Source of the DNA: Sulfurivirga caldicuralii | Lineage (GTDB): Bacteria > Pseudomonadota > Gammaproteobacteria > Thiomicrospirales > Thiomicrospiraceae | Reading direction: 5' to 3' | Length of the DNA: 64,000 nucleotides | Assembly: GCF_900141795.1 (NCBI RefSeq) | Contig: NZ_FSRE01000001.1 | Coordinates: 1-64,000 of the forward strand | Shown: positions 48,284 through 58,140 of the stretch, one piece after another | Position numbering within the stretch: the stretch's first letter is position 1 | Layout: each line of letters opens with the position of its first letter | Position numbers and translations under genes: made by a program | Notes under the pieces: model-generated | The model's input: the letters and a program-made list of their open reading frames with translations, nothing else | Databases searched by the model: none | Told to the model about the DNA's origin: nothing

Positions 48284-49168
48284 ATGAGCAACAAGAAAAG
48301 CCAGGAAGCCGTACGCGAACGGGATATCCAGAAACCCGAAGCCCATGATCGCGTAAACGAAGCGGTGCGTGCCGAGGCGGAAGCCGAAGGCCGCGCACAA
48401 CAGCAGCAGACGGCAGAAGCGCCTGTTGAGGAGGCGGTGCAGGTGCTGGCGGAAACCCGTCAGGTGCTCCAGTTACTGGAGGAGAACAAGCCTGCCGAGG
48501 CCATTGAGGCGCTGGCCGGATTACTCGGCAAGCTGGAGATTCTTGTTGCCCGCCATCCTGAACTGCAGCTGCTGCCGTTGGGTCAGCGTTCCGAGGTGAT
48601 CGATATCCATGCGGATATCGACGCCATCAAGGACGCGGAGAAAAAGGCGAAGAAGCTGCTGGAGAAAGGGGATATTCAGGCCGCGCGTCATGTCATGCGC
48701 TATCTGGCCAGTGAGGTGGTTTTGTACAACGACTTCCTGCCGCTGGCCGATTTCCCGGCGTATGTGAAGCGCGTGGTGCCCCTGATCGACAAGGGCTCGC
48801 TCGACGAGGCGCGTCAGGCGCTGATTGCCGCCCTCAACCGGGTGGTGACGCTCGAGAATATCGTGCCCTTGCCGCTGGTGCGGGCGCAGCTGCTGCTTGA
48901 GCAGGCGCGCAAGCAGAGCGAGCAGGAGAACACCGACAGGGATGAGCTCCTGCAGCTGGTGGACAGCGCCCGCTACCAGCTCGAGATGGCCGAAATCCTT
49001 GGCTATGGCCATGTGAAGGAGGATTATCCCGAGCTCTACGAAACGCTCGAGACGCTGCGCAAGCAGCTCAAGGGCGACGAGTCGGGCAAGGAGAGTTTCC
49101 TCAAGCTGGACAAGGCCATCTCCGCGTTGCGAAACAAGGTGTTTGAGCACAAGCACGACAAGCGCTAA
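48284..49168 (+). CDS. YfdX-family protein
   Basis: The 294-residue protein has an N-terminal Glu/Ala/Gln-rich charged stretch followed by the YfdX core: DIQAARHVMRYLASEVVLYN, NIVPLPLVRAQLLLEQARKQ and DSARYQLEMAEILGYG. There is no signal peptide, unlike the periplasmic YfdX of E. coli. Family members are tied to acid and other stress, but their activity is not established. ATG 48284 follows CAGGAG. Confidence 0.8.
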   Translation: MSNKKSQEAVRERDIQKPEAHDRVNEAVRAEAEAEGRAQQQQTAEAPVEEAVQVLAETRQVLQLLEENKPAEAIEALAGLLGKLEILVARHPELQLLPLGQRSEVIDIHADIDAIKDAEKKAKKLLEKGDIQAARHVMRYLASEVVLYNDFLPLADFPAYVKRVVPLIDKGSLDEARQALIAALNRVVTLENIVPLPLVRAQLLLEQARKQSEQENTDRDELLQLVDSARYQLEMAEILGYGHVKEDYPELYETLETLRKQLKGDESGKESFLKLDKAISALRNKVFEHKHDKR

Positions 49169-49190
49169 CCAACGTGATCGACCCGTACCG

Positions 49191-49214
49191 ACCCGGCCGT
49201 GTGCCGGGTTTTTT
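49191..49214 (+). terminator. Rho-independent terminator after yfdX-like gene
   Basis: ACCCGGC (49191-49197), loop CGTGT, GCCGGGT (49203-49209), then TTTTT. It lies 23 bp past the stop. Confidence 0.92.
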
Positions 49215-49320
49215 CGTTTTGGGCGGCAAGCCTGATCAAAAGGCGTGAGCAGGCGCGTTTTCACTTTACCTATCGGGTGGCATCGCGCAGGTTGTGCGGT
49301 GATAAAATTGCATGCAGCGG

Positions 49321-49329
49321 TTATTCACA
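49321..49329 (+). promoter_or_regulatory. DnaA-box-like site upstream of metR
   Basis: TTATTCACA fits the DnaA-box consensus TTATNCACA exactly and sits 14 bp before the metR ATG. A chance match is possible in a 64-kb window. Confidence 0.3.
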
Positions 49330-49342
49330 ATGAGAGTCCTTC

Positions 49343-50251
49343 ATGATCGAGCTGCGCCATCTGCGCACGCTGCAGGCGCTGGCGGAGACCGGCTCCGTCA
49401 GCCGTGCCGCCGAGCGTCTGAACCTGACCCAGTCTGCCCTGTCTCATCAGCTGAAGCAACTGGAGGCGCAGCTGGGCTTTGTGCTGTTTGAGCGCAAGTC
49501 CAGTCCGCTGCGCTTTACGCCTGCGGGGCAGGTACTGCTGCGCACGGCGCAGTCGGTGCTGCCGCGCATCGAGCAGGCGCAGATGGAACTGCGCGCCATG
49601 GCCAGTGGCGAGGCGGGGCGGTTGTTTGTGGCAGTGGAGTGCCATAGCTGTTTTGAATGGCTGATGCCGGTGGTGCGGGACTTTCAGGCGCGCTGGCCGC
49701 AGGTGGATCTGGATATCCTGCCGAGTCTGACGCGCAGCGCGCTGGAGATGCTGGCTGAACACCGCTGCGAGCTGGTCATTACCTCGGATCCCCAGCCCAG
49801 CCGGCAGTGGGTGTTCGAGCCGCTGTTCAGCTACGAACAGGTGCTGGTCATGCCATCCGACCATCGGCTGGCGACCCGAGCTGTGGTGGAGCCGGACGAT
49901 CTGGCTGAGGAAACCCTGATCTGCTATCCGGTGCCGGAAGAAAAACTGGATGTGTTCCGCAAGTTTCTGCGCCCGGCTGGAGTACGCCCGAAAAGCCTGC
50001 GCTTTTCCGAATTGACGCTGATGATGCTGCAGCTGGTGGATGCGGGACGCGGCGTGTGTGTACTACCGCGCTGGCTGGTGGCCAGTCAGCCGGCGTTTGC
50101 GCACCTGCCGGTGGCGCAGCTGGGCGAGGACGGGCTGCATTCAACGCTCTATGGCGCCTATTCCGTGCATCAGCGGGATTTTGCCCCGTTACAGGATTTT
50201 ATCGCCACGGTGCAGAAGCGCCAGCAGGAAGCAGCGGCCGAGTCAGCCTGA
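49343..50251 (+). CDS. metR: MetR, LysR-type regulator of methionine biosynthesis
   Basis: The 302-residue protein opens with a LysR helix-turn-helix (LRTLQALAETGSVSRAAERL, TQSALSHQLKQLEAQLGF) and continues with FERKSSPLRFTPAGQ and VAVECHSCFEWLMPVV, all characteristic of MetR. The effector is homocysteine in the studied case. No met gene is next to it, so its targets are elsewhere. Confidence 0.92.
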   Translation: MIELRHLRTLQALAETGSVSRAAERLNLTQSALSHQLKQLEAQLGFVLFERKSSPLRFTPAGQVLLRTAQSVLPRIEQAQMELRAMASGEAGRLFVAVECHSCFEWLMPVVRDFQARWPQVDLDILPSLTRSALEMLAEHRCELVITSDPQPSRQWVFEPLFSYEQVLVMPSDHRLATRAVVEPDDLAEETLICYPVPEEKLDVFRKFLRPAGVRPKSLRFSELTLMMLQLVDAGRGVCVLPRWLVASQPAFAHLPVAQLGEDGLHSTLYGAYSVHQRDFAPLQDFIATVQKRQQEAAAESA

Positions 50252-50303
50252 CATGTGATGGCACCTGGTCGGAATTCAGCTTGCACACGCGCTCGTGGGT
50301 GGC

Positions 50304-50879
50304 TCAGTCGTTTTCCAGCTGCTCAAGGCGCACAAACTGTCCCACGGCGGCAAAACCGACCAGACTGGCCGGTTCCACGCCGAAATGGAACAGGTGCGCG
50401 TTGTCAAAGCCGAGAACCTGTTGGGCGCACAGCTTGATCACGCCCGCGTGGGTTACGGCCAGCGCCGGGTCGGCACCGCTCCCAAGCAGCTGCTCGAAGG
50501 TGCGCTGGATACGCTGCTGATAGGCTTCGAAAGGCTCCGCCCCGGGCGGCGTGACCTCAAAGGGGGCGGCCAGATAGGCTTCCAGCTCGATGGGCCAGCG
50601 CTTCTGGATCGTTTCCAGCGGCAGGCCGTCCCACTCGCCCCAGTCCCGTTCGCGCAAATCTTCCACCGCGTCCACCTTCAGATTATGCGTGTCCGCCCAT
50701 TCCTCGGCAAAGGCGCGGCACCGTGTGGCGGGCGAGGTATAAACGACGGCGTAGCGGCGGCGGATCAGGCGCTTGCGCATCTGGCCCAGTCCGCGTGCGC
50801 TCAGATGGGCATCGCAGCGGCTGCCGCACAGAAAGGCGTCGCTGACGATTTCACCGTGACAGAGCAGATCAAGACGCAT
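50304..50879 (-). CDS. Histidine phosphatase family protein (CobC/GpmB-like), active-site Arg replaced
   Basis: The 191-residue protein has the histidine-phosphatase fold, with LSARGLGQM, VVYTSPATRCRAFAE, ERDWGEWDG and the second His in VTHAGVIK. The first motif, normally RHG, reads LLCHGEI: Cys7-His8-Gly9 from codon TGT where CGT (Arg) would be usual, a single-base change. The Arg binds the phosphate, so activity is doubtful. The gene overlaps coaX by 11 bases. Confidence 0.85.
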   Translation of the reverse strand: MRLDLLCHGEIVSDAFLCGSRCDAHLSARGLGQMRKRLIRRRYAVVYTSPATRCRAFAEEWADTHNLKVDAVEDLRERDWGEWDGLPLETIQKRWPIELEAYLAAPFEVTPPGAEPFEAYQQRIQRTFEQLLGSGADPALAVTHAGVIKLCAQQVLGFDNAHLFHFGVEPASLVGFAAVGQFVRLEQLEND

Positions 50880-51672
50880 CAGCGTTTTCCATTTGTTGTT
50901 TTTTCGCTTGCCGAGCCACCGCCGCCAGGCCGTGCAGCACCAGCTGATCGGCGATGACCAGCCTGTCGATGGCCAGCAGCGGCTTGAGCACCTGCGCCTG
51001 CCCGCCGCTGAGGATCAATTCCAGCTTGCCGTCCGGCAGCGTGGCCCTGAGGTCGGCGTAAAGGGTCTGCAGGCAGGCGGCGGTCATGTAATGGGTGCCG
51101 GCCACAATGGCGTCGCGGGTGGTGCGCCCCAGTCCCATTTCCGCTGGCGTCTCCGGCGAGTTGGCCAGTGCGCGGGCCAGGTTGGCGGTATTCTGCGTCA
51201 GGCAGCGCTGCATCAGCTCGACACCCGGCGTGATCAGCCCGCCCTGATGGTCGTTTTTGATCAGCAGATCCACGGTCAGCGCCGTGCCGGCATCCACCAC
51301 CAGCAGATTGGGGGTGCGGCGCAGCTTGCGCGCGCCGATCAGCGCTAGCCAGCGGTCCACGCCCAGCTGGGAAAAGTCCTGATAGCCATTGCGGACCCCG
51401 CAGCATTCCGGTTCCGACCATACCTGTTCCACGGGTGCCTGATAGCGGCTTTTGAGGGCGGTGATGAGGGCATACAGCGGTGGGCGCGGTCCCACATTGG
51501 CGAGCCAAATGGTTTCGATGGGTGTATCCGAGGCATCGGGGCGGGTGGCATCGATGGCGTCCAGCACGTGTTCCGGCAGGGTGGGCCAGGCGATTTTGCC
51601 GCCGGGGTGGAAGGTGTCATCCAGCCAGCCCCACTTGAGGGCGCTGTTGCCAAGGTCGAGCAGTAGATCCAT
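50869..51672 (-). CDS. coaX: Type III pantothenate kinase
   Basis: The 267-residue protein has LLLDLGNSALKWGW for ATP binding, GVDRWLALIGARK, VVDAGTALTVDLL and HQGGLITPGVELM. It phosphorylates pantothenate, the first step of coenzyme A synthesis, and CoaX enzymes need a monovalent cation. Its end overlaps the histidine phosphatase start. Confidence 0.93.
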   Translation of the reverse strand: MDLLLDLGNSALKWGWLDDTFHPGGKIAWPTLPEHVLDAIDATRPDASDTPIETIWLANVGPRPPLYALITALKSRYQAPVEQVWSEPECCGVRNGYQDFSQLGVDRWLALIGARKLRRTPNLLVVDAGTALTVDLLIKNDHQGGLITPGVELMQRCLTQNTANLARALANSPETPAEMGLGRTTRDAIVAGTHYMTAACLQTLYADLRATLPDGKLELILSGGQAQVLKPLLAIDRLVIADQLVLHGLAAVARQAKKQQMENADAS

Positions 51673-51710
51673 GGTTAATCCGCGATTTTGGGGCGCCTAT
51701 GATACACAAA

Positions 51711-51728
51711 GCCCCGCACGGGCGGGGC
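51711..51728 (-). terminator. Hairpin terminator after the OmpA-like gene
   Basis: GCCCCGC (51711-51717) pairs with GCGGGGC (51722-51728), loop ACGG. On the minus strand TTTGTG follows, a short T tract, 9 bp past the OmpA-like stop. Confidence 0.75.
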
Positions 51729-51736
51729 GGACTGTG

Positions 51737-52456
51737 TCAGATGCGCTCGGCAGGCGGGGTGCTGCGCCGCGGTGTCGGCTCGGGTGCCGGTTGCGGGTAG
51801 GACTGCTGCTGGCGCTGTGCTTCGCCGCGGGGCACCAAATAGATTTCCACGCGGCGGTTCATGGCGCGTCCTTCCAGTGTGCTGTTGTCGGCAATGGGCT
51901 CGCGCTCACCCTTGCCGCGGGTGGCGATGCGGTTGGCGGGAATGCCCTTGCGCACCATGTATTCTTTCACCGCATTGGCCCGTGCCAGCGATAGACGCAG
52001 GTTGTAGTCATCCGCTCCGGTGCTGTCGGTGTGGCCGATCACCAACACGTCCACGTCCTTGTCGCGGATGGTCTGGATGATCTTGTCCAGCTTCTGCATG
52101 TCTTCATAGGAGAGGCTGGCCGAGTTGACCGCGAAATGGACATTGCGCAGGCTTACGTTGATGGCATTCTGACCGTCCACTGTGACTGGCTTGACCTCAA
52201 CGTTGGGGTCATTCTGAAAGTCCTTGTTCAGATCTTCATAGATCTTGTGGGCGATATAGCCGCCGGCGACCCCCGCGGCGCCCTTCACCACAGGGTTGTC
52301 GCTGAACTGGTTGGCCACCATGATGCCCGCCAGGGCGCCCAGTGCAACGGCACCGGCGTGCTTGGCCTCGCGCATGTTCTGGTCGTTCTGGGCACAACCG
52401 CCAAGGCTCAGGGCGATGGCGCCCGCCAGCAGTGAAGTCTTGATGATCCTACGCAT
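51737..52456 (-). CDS. OmpA-family lipoprotein
   Basis: The 239-residue protein has a lipobox SLGGC, a glycine-zipper-like hydrophobic stretch (GAVALGALAGIMVANQF, AAGVAGGYIAHKIY) and a C-terminal OmpA peptidoglycan-binding domain (VLVIGHTDSTGADDYNLRLS, ARANAVKEYMVRKGI, NRRVEIYLVP). It would link outer membrane and peptidoglycan. A Gln/Pro-rich tail follows. Confidence 0.92.
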   Translation of the reverse strand: MRRIIKTSLLAGAIALSLGGCAQNDQNMREAKHAGAVALGALAGIMVANQFSDNPVVKGAAGVAGGYIAHKIYEDLNKDFQNDPNVEVKPVTVDGQNAINVSLRNVHFAVNSASLSYEDMQKLDKIIQTIRDKDVDVLVIGHTDSTGADDYNLRLSLARANAVKEYMVRKGIPANRIATRGKGEREPIADNSTLEGRAMNRRVEIYLVPRGEAQRQQQSYPQPAPEPTPRRSTPPAERI

Positions 52457-52595
52457 GGTTGGGTCCTCCCATTTGGGTCGATTTCAACGGTATCACACGT
52501 TTTTGGGCAGAGATTGACGACATTATGAAGGGTGTTTGGCGCAGTTCCAAATAAGGTGTATGATGAAATAAAGCTCATGCAAAAAGGAGGGGAAT

Positions 52596-53054
52596 ATGGA
52601 TATGCCAACCAATCTGCACACCAAGCTGGAACAGTATGGCGCCCGTTGCGACGAGGCGATGCTCAATGCCCACTTCCGGGCGCTGGTCGAGGAAGCCATG
52701 GCCGCAGTGCCGGCGATTTCGGTCGATGCCCTGGCGGGCGAGCTGGATAGGGTCGTTCTGCTGGATGTGCGCGAGCCGGAAGAGTTTGCCTCGGGCCATA
52801 TTCCGGGCAAGACGGTGCTGACCATCCCGCGCGGCAAGCTGGAGTTCATGGCAATCGAGAAGATCGCCAGGGTGCATGGACAGGATGCCCCCATCGTTAC
52901 CTACTGCCTCAAGGGGCCGCGGGGTGCGCTGGCGGGCCAGCAGCTGCAGAAGCTGGGTTTCACCAATGTGCGCAATCTCACCGGCGGCATTCTCGGCTGG
53001 CTGGAAGCGGGGCAGCCGATCGAATCCTATCTGGGGCGCTTGGCGAAGGTGTAA
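52596..53054 (+). CDS. Rhodanese-domain protein
   Basis: The 152-residue protein has one rhodanese domain: VVLLDVREPEEFASGHIPG, then the active-site Cys104 in YCLKGPRGALAGQQL, and the final NVRNLTGGILGWLEAG. Sulfurtransfer to cyanide or thiols is the usual activity. AAAGGAGGGG before the ATG is a very strong ribosome site. A terminator follows. Confidence 0.88.
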   Translation: MDMPTNLHTKLEQYGARCDEAMLNAHFRALVEEAMAAVPAISVDALAGELDRVVLLDVREPEEFASGHIPGKTVLTIPRGKLEFMAIEKIARVHGQDAPIVTYCLKGPRGALAGQQLQKLGFTNVRNLTGGILGWLEAGQPIESYLGRLAKV

Positions 53055-53104
53055 TCGTCTATCAGCCGACATTCGCCTGCTGCCTGAGGCACCGCGGTTT
53101 CAAC

Positions 53105-53124
53105 GGGGGCTCGCGCCCCCTTTT

Positions 53125-53126
<2 letters not shown>
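53105..53126 (+). terminator. Rho-independent terminator after the rhodanese gene
   Basis: GGGGGC (53105-53110), loop TCGC, GCCCCC (53115-53120), then six T. Confidence 0.93.
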
Positions 53127-55432
<2,306 letters not shown>

Positions 55433-55435
55433 GTC

Positions 55436-56182
55436 ATGCGTCGCATCGTCGCCTTTATCCCCGCCCGTTTCGCTTCCAGTCGCCTGCCGGGCAAGCCGCT
55501 GGAGAAGATCGCCGGCAAGATGCTTATCGAGCATGTTTACGAGCGGGTGGCGGCTGCGCACAATCTGGATGCGACCTATATCGCCACCGATTCCGAAGAC
55601 ATCGCCGCCGCCGCACACGGCTTTGGTGCCGAGGTGATCATGACACCGGAAAACGTCACCTGCGGCACGGATCGCATTGCCCGCGCGGCGGATGCGGTGG
55701 GGTTGAGTGACGAGGACATCGTGGTAAACGTGCAGGGTGATCAGCCGCTGGTGGCTACAGAATCCATCGAGGCGGTGGTCTCCCCCTTTCTGGCGGCCGA
55801 CTATGATGGTGCCTTTGAAATGGCTACCCTCAGCTACCGCATCCGCGACCCGCGCGAAATCACCGATCCGAAGGATGTGAAGGTGGTGTGCGATGCGCAG
55901 GGCTTCGCACTCTATTTTTCCCGCGCCACCATTCCGTGGGGGCGTGACAACCCCGAACACGGCGAGCACTTCAAGCATCTGGGCGTCTATGCCTACACCA
56001 AGCGCTTTGTGGACATTTTTGCCCACCTGCCGCAGGGCAAGCTGGAGCAGCTGGAAATGCTCGAGCAGCTGCGCGCGCTGGAATACGGCTACCGCATCAA
56101 GGTGGTGGAAAGTGCCCACGACAGTCCGGAAGTGGACGAGCCTGAAGACCTGCGCCGTATCGAGCAGCTGCTGACCGGCTGA
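55436..56182 (+). CDS. kdsB: CMP-Kdo (CMP-Kdo8N) synthetase
   Basis: The 248-residue enzyme activates the sugar with CTP. IPARFASSRLPGKPL, ATDSEDIAAAAHGFG and VQGDQPLV are typical of KdsB. Its position after kdnA-kdnB suggests it takes Kdo8N, as in Shewanella. It begins 3 bp after kdnB. Confidence 0.94.
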   Translation: MRRIVAFIPARFASSRLPGKPLEKIAGKMLIEHVYERVAAAHNLDATYIATDSEDIAAAAHGFGAEVIMTPENVTCGTDRIARAADAVGLSDEDIVVNVQGDQPLVATESIEAVVSPFLAADYDGAFEMATLSYRIRDPREITDPKDVKVVCDAQGFALYFSRATIPWGRDNPEHGEHFKHLGVYAYTKRFVDIFAHLPQGKLEQLEMLEQLRALEYGYRIKVVESAHDSPEVDEPEDLRRIEQLLTG

Positions 56183-57411
56183 TGCGCGCCGCCTATTCCA
56201 CCCTGCTTGCGCTGCTGTCTCCCTGGCTGGAATCCCGCCTGCAGCGTGCGCGACAGGGGGGTCCCCGACTTTTTTCACCGCCCGATTTTTCCGCCCTCGA
56301 AACTCGGTGGAAAACTGCCGAAAAACGCCCCATCTGGCTGCATTGCGCCTCGGCTGGCGAGGTGACGGCCGCTCAACCCCTCATTCAGCGACTGCAGCAG
56401 ACCGGCACGCCATTCTATGTCACCGTCTTCAGTGCAAACGGTGCCGACAAGCTCATTCAGCTGTATGGCGAGCAGGTGCCGTGGGGCTGGCTGCCGCTGG
56501 ATACCCGTGGGAATATGCGTGATCTGCTGCAGCGACTGCAGCCGCAGCACCTGTGGCTGCTGGAAAGCGAACTATGGCCCAACATGCTCGCCAGTGCACA
56601 CGCCGCGGGTGTGCCCATTACCCTGATCAATGCCCGGGTGGGGGGCAGAAACCGTCGTGCGCCGACACTGCTGAGGCGGTTGTGGCGTGAAGTCGTGCCG
56701 CTGTTCGATCGTGTGCTGGCCCGGGGGCAGGAAGACGCCGCGTGGTTCGAGCAGCTGGGTGTGCCCGCCGAACGCATTGCGGTGCTGGGTAACCTGAAAT
56801 GGTACAGTGCGCGCCTGCTGGCGGACGCGTCACCCCAGCCCCTGCGGCAGGTGCCTTATCATCTTTTCGCCTCGGCCTATGTTGAGGAGATGGACGCCTT
56901 TTTTCCGGCCATCGCTGAGCGCAAGGATTTACTTCCCTGGGTGGTGGTGCCGCGGCGCACGCGGGACGTGGACGCGATGGTTCGTAAGGCCGAGGATGCC
57001 GACCTGCGAGTGTGCGCTGTTGATTCGGACGAGACGGCGCGCAACGCTGAGGCGGATTGTCTGATCGAAACCCGCTTTGGCAACCTGACCCGCTGGATAG
57101 CTGGGGCGCACAGCGTGGTCATGGGGGGCAGCTTTGCCCCGTTTGGTGGCCACAACTTTCTGGAGGCTGCGGCGCTGGGGCTGCCGGTCATCACTGGTCC
57201 GGATATGGGCGACTTTGAGGCGGAAACGGCCCTGTTCCTGCAGCAGCATGCACTGCTGCAGACCGAAACCCCGGAAAAAGCGCTGGATGTGCTGTCCACG
57301 TGGGTGCGTCACCCCGAGCAGGGCGAAGCATTGGGGCAGCGCGCCCGGGCGCTGCTGCACGCCGAAGCCGAGGGCATCGCCCGGCGTTATTTCGACGCGC
57401 TCAATCTGTAA
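56182..57411 (+). CDS. waaA: Kdo transferase of lipid A
   Basis: The 409-residue glycosyltransferase has IWLHCASAGEVTAAQPLI, ESELWPNMLASAHAAGVP, NARVGGRNRR and VVMGGSFAPFGGHNFLEAAA. It adds the first Kdo residue(s) to lipid IVA at the inner membrane, here probably Kdo8N. The ATG overlaps the kdsB stop (TGATG). Residues 26-31 (GGPRLF) come from copy 5 of the 18-bp element, in the N-terminal region before the Rossmann domain. Its 3' end overlaps a convergent gene by 11 bases. Confidence 0.94.
   Translation: MRAAYSTLLALLSPWLESRLQRARQGGPRLFSPPDFSALETRWKTAEKRPIWLHCASAGEVTAAQPLIQRLQQTGTPFYVTVFSANGADKLIQLYGEQVPWGWLPLDTRGNMRDLLQRLQPQHLWLLESELWPNMLASAHAAGVPITLINARVGGRNRRAPTLLRRLWREVVPLFDRVLARGQEDAAWFEQLGVPAERIAVLGNLKWYSARLLADASPQPLRQVPYHLFASAYVEEMDAFFPAIAERKDLLPWVVVPRRTRDVDAMVRKAEDADLRVCAVDSDETARNAEADCLIETRFGNLTRWIAGAHSVVMGGSFAPFGGHNFLEAAALGLPVITGPDMGDFEAETALFLQQHALLQTETPEKALDVLSTWVRHPEQGEALGQRARALLHAEAEGIARRYFDALNL
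56257..56274 (+). repeat. 18-bp interspersed element, copy 5 (in waaA)
   Basis: Exact core GGGGGTCCCCGACTTTTT with one extra G before and one extra T after. It is read in the waaA frame as Gly-Gly-Pro-Arg-Leu-Phe. Confidence 0.97.
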
Positions 57412-57820
57412 GCTGCTTGTCCTCCAGCCCGATATCGCGCCGTGCACTGACGATGGAGACGGTAAAGCCGGCCATCACGTCAAACAGGCTCATTATCAGC
57501 AGCATCAGAAAGAACTGATTGCCCGCCGCCGGCATCGCGATAAAGGCGATCAGAAAGCCGATGAACACCAGGGTGGAGAGCATGTGATCGATTACGGAAA
57601 TGTTGCTCGGGCGTGTCGCCTTGATCACTTCGAAAAACAGGAACACCAGTCCGACCAGCACCAGCAGGCCGGCCGTGGTGATCGCCAGCGTTGCCCCAGA
57701 AAAGAGCTTGAATGTAATAATCGTTTCATAGAGCGTCTTGCCCCCACCGCCCAGATAGACGATGCCCAGATAGGCGAGCAGAATCCACAGCAGGGACGGG
57801 ATGGCGAAAATCATGCGCAT
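57401..57820 (-). CDS. Small integral membrane protein, 139 aa
   Basis: Four hydrophobic helices cover most of the protein (IPSLLWILLAYLGIVYLGGG; ATLAITTAGLLVLVGLVFLF; HMLSTLVFIGFLIAFIAMP; QFFLMLLIMSLFDVMAGFTV), ending in a charged tail. GGAGG nine bases before the ATG at 57820 supports the start; ATG 57814 is an alternative. I do not recognise the family. It is divergent from rpoZ. Confidence 0.75.
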   Translation of the reverse strand: MRMIFAIPSLLWILLAYLGIVYLGGGGKTLYETIITFKLFSGATLAITTAGLLVLVGLVFLFFEVIKATRPSNISVIDHMLSTLVFIGFLIAFIAMPAAGNQFFLMLLIMSLFDVMAGFTVSIVSARRDIGLEDKQLTD

Positions 57821-57854
57821 GGGGCGGTTCCTCCGCTTATCTCTGAGAGACAGT

Positions 57855-57863
57855 TATCCACAA
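57855..57863 (+). promoter_or_regulatory. DnaA-box-like site upstream of rpoZ-spoT
   Basis: TTATCCACA fits TTATNCACA exactly. It lies seven bases upstream of the TATAAT at 57870-57875, where it would overlap the -35 region of the rpoZ promoter. Confidence 0.35.
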
Positions 57864-57869
57864 GCGGCT

Positions 57870-57875
57870 ATAATA
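57870..57875 (+). promoter_or_regulatory. -10 box of the rpoZ-spoT-bioC unit
   Basis: TATAAT is a perfect -10 hexamer 34 bp before the rpoZ ATG. No clear -35 is seen, so an activator may be needed, or the match is weak. Confidence 0.5.
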
Positions 57876-57909
57876 TGTGTTTTGAACCGCATATAAAAGG
57901 ATTTGCTCC

Positions 57910-58134
57910 ATGGCACGCGTGACTGTAGAAGATTGCCTCGACAAGGTTGAAAACCGTTTCGAGCTGGTACTGGTGGCGGCGAAGCGCGCCCGCCAGATCG
58001 AATATGGCGCTGAGCCCACCGTTCCACGGGAGGGGGATAAGCCCACCGTTATCGCCCTGCGCGAACTGGCGGAAGGCAATATCGACCCGCAGGTGGTGCT
58101 CAACGATCCCGACACGCCGCCGGTATTCGGCTGA
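57910..58134 (+). CDS. rpoZ: RNA polymerase omega subunit
   Basis: The 74-residue protein reads [20 protein letters not shown] and [14 protein letters not shown], and ends in a short acidic tail, typical of omega. It stabilises the beta' subunit and forms part of the ppGpp site in proteobacteria. It is directly followed by spoT, 6 bp apart, the usual pairing. Confidence 0.96.
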   Translation: MARVTVEDCLDKVENRFELVLVAAKRARQIEYGAEPTVPREGDKPTVIALRELAEGNIDPQVVLNDPDTPPVFG

Positions 58135-58140
58135 TCAGTC

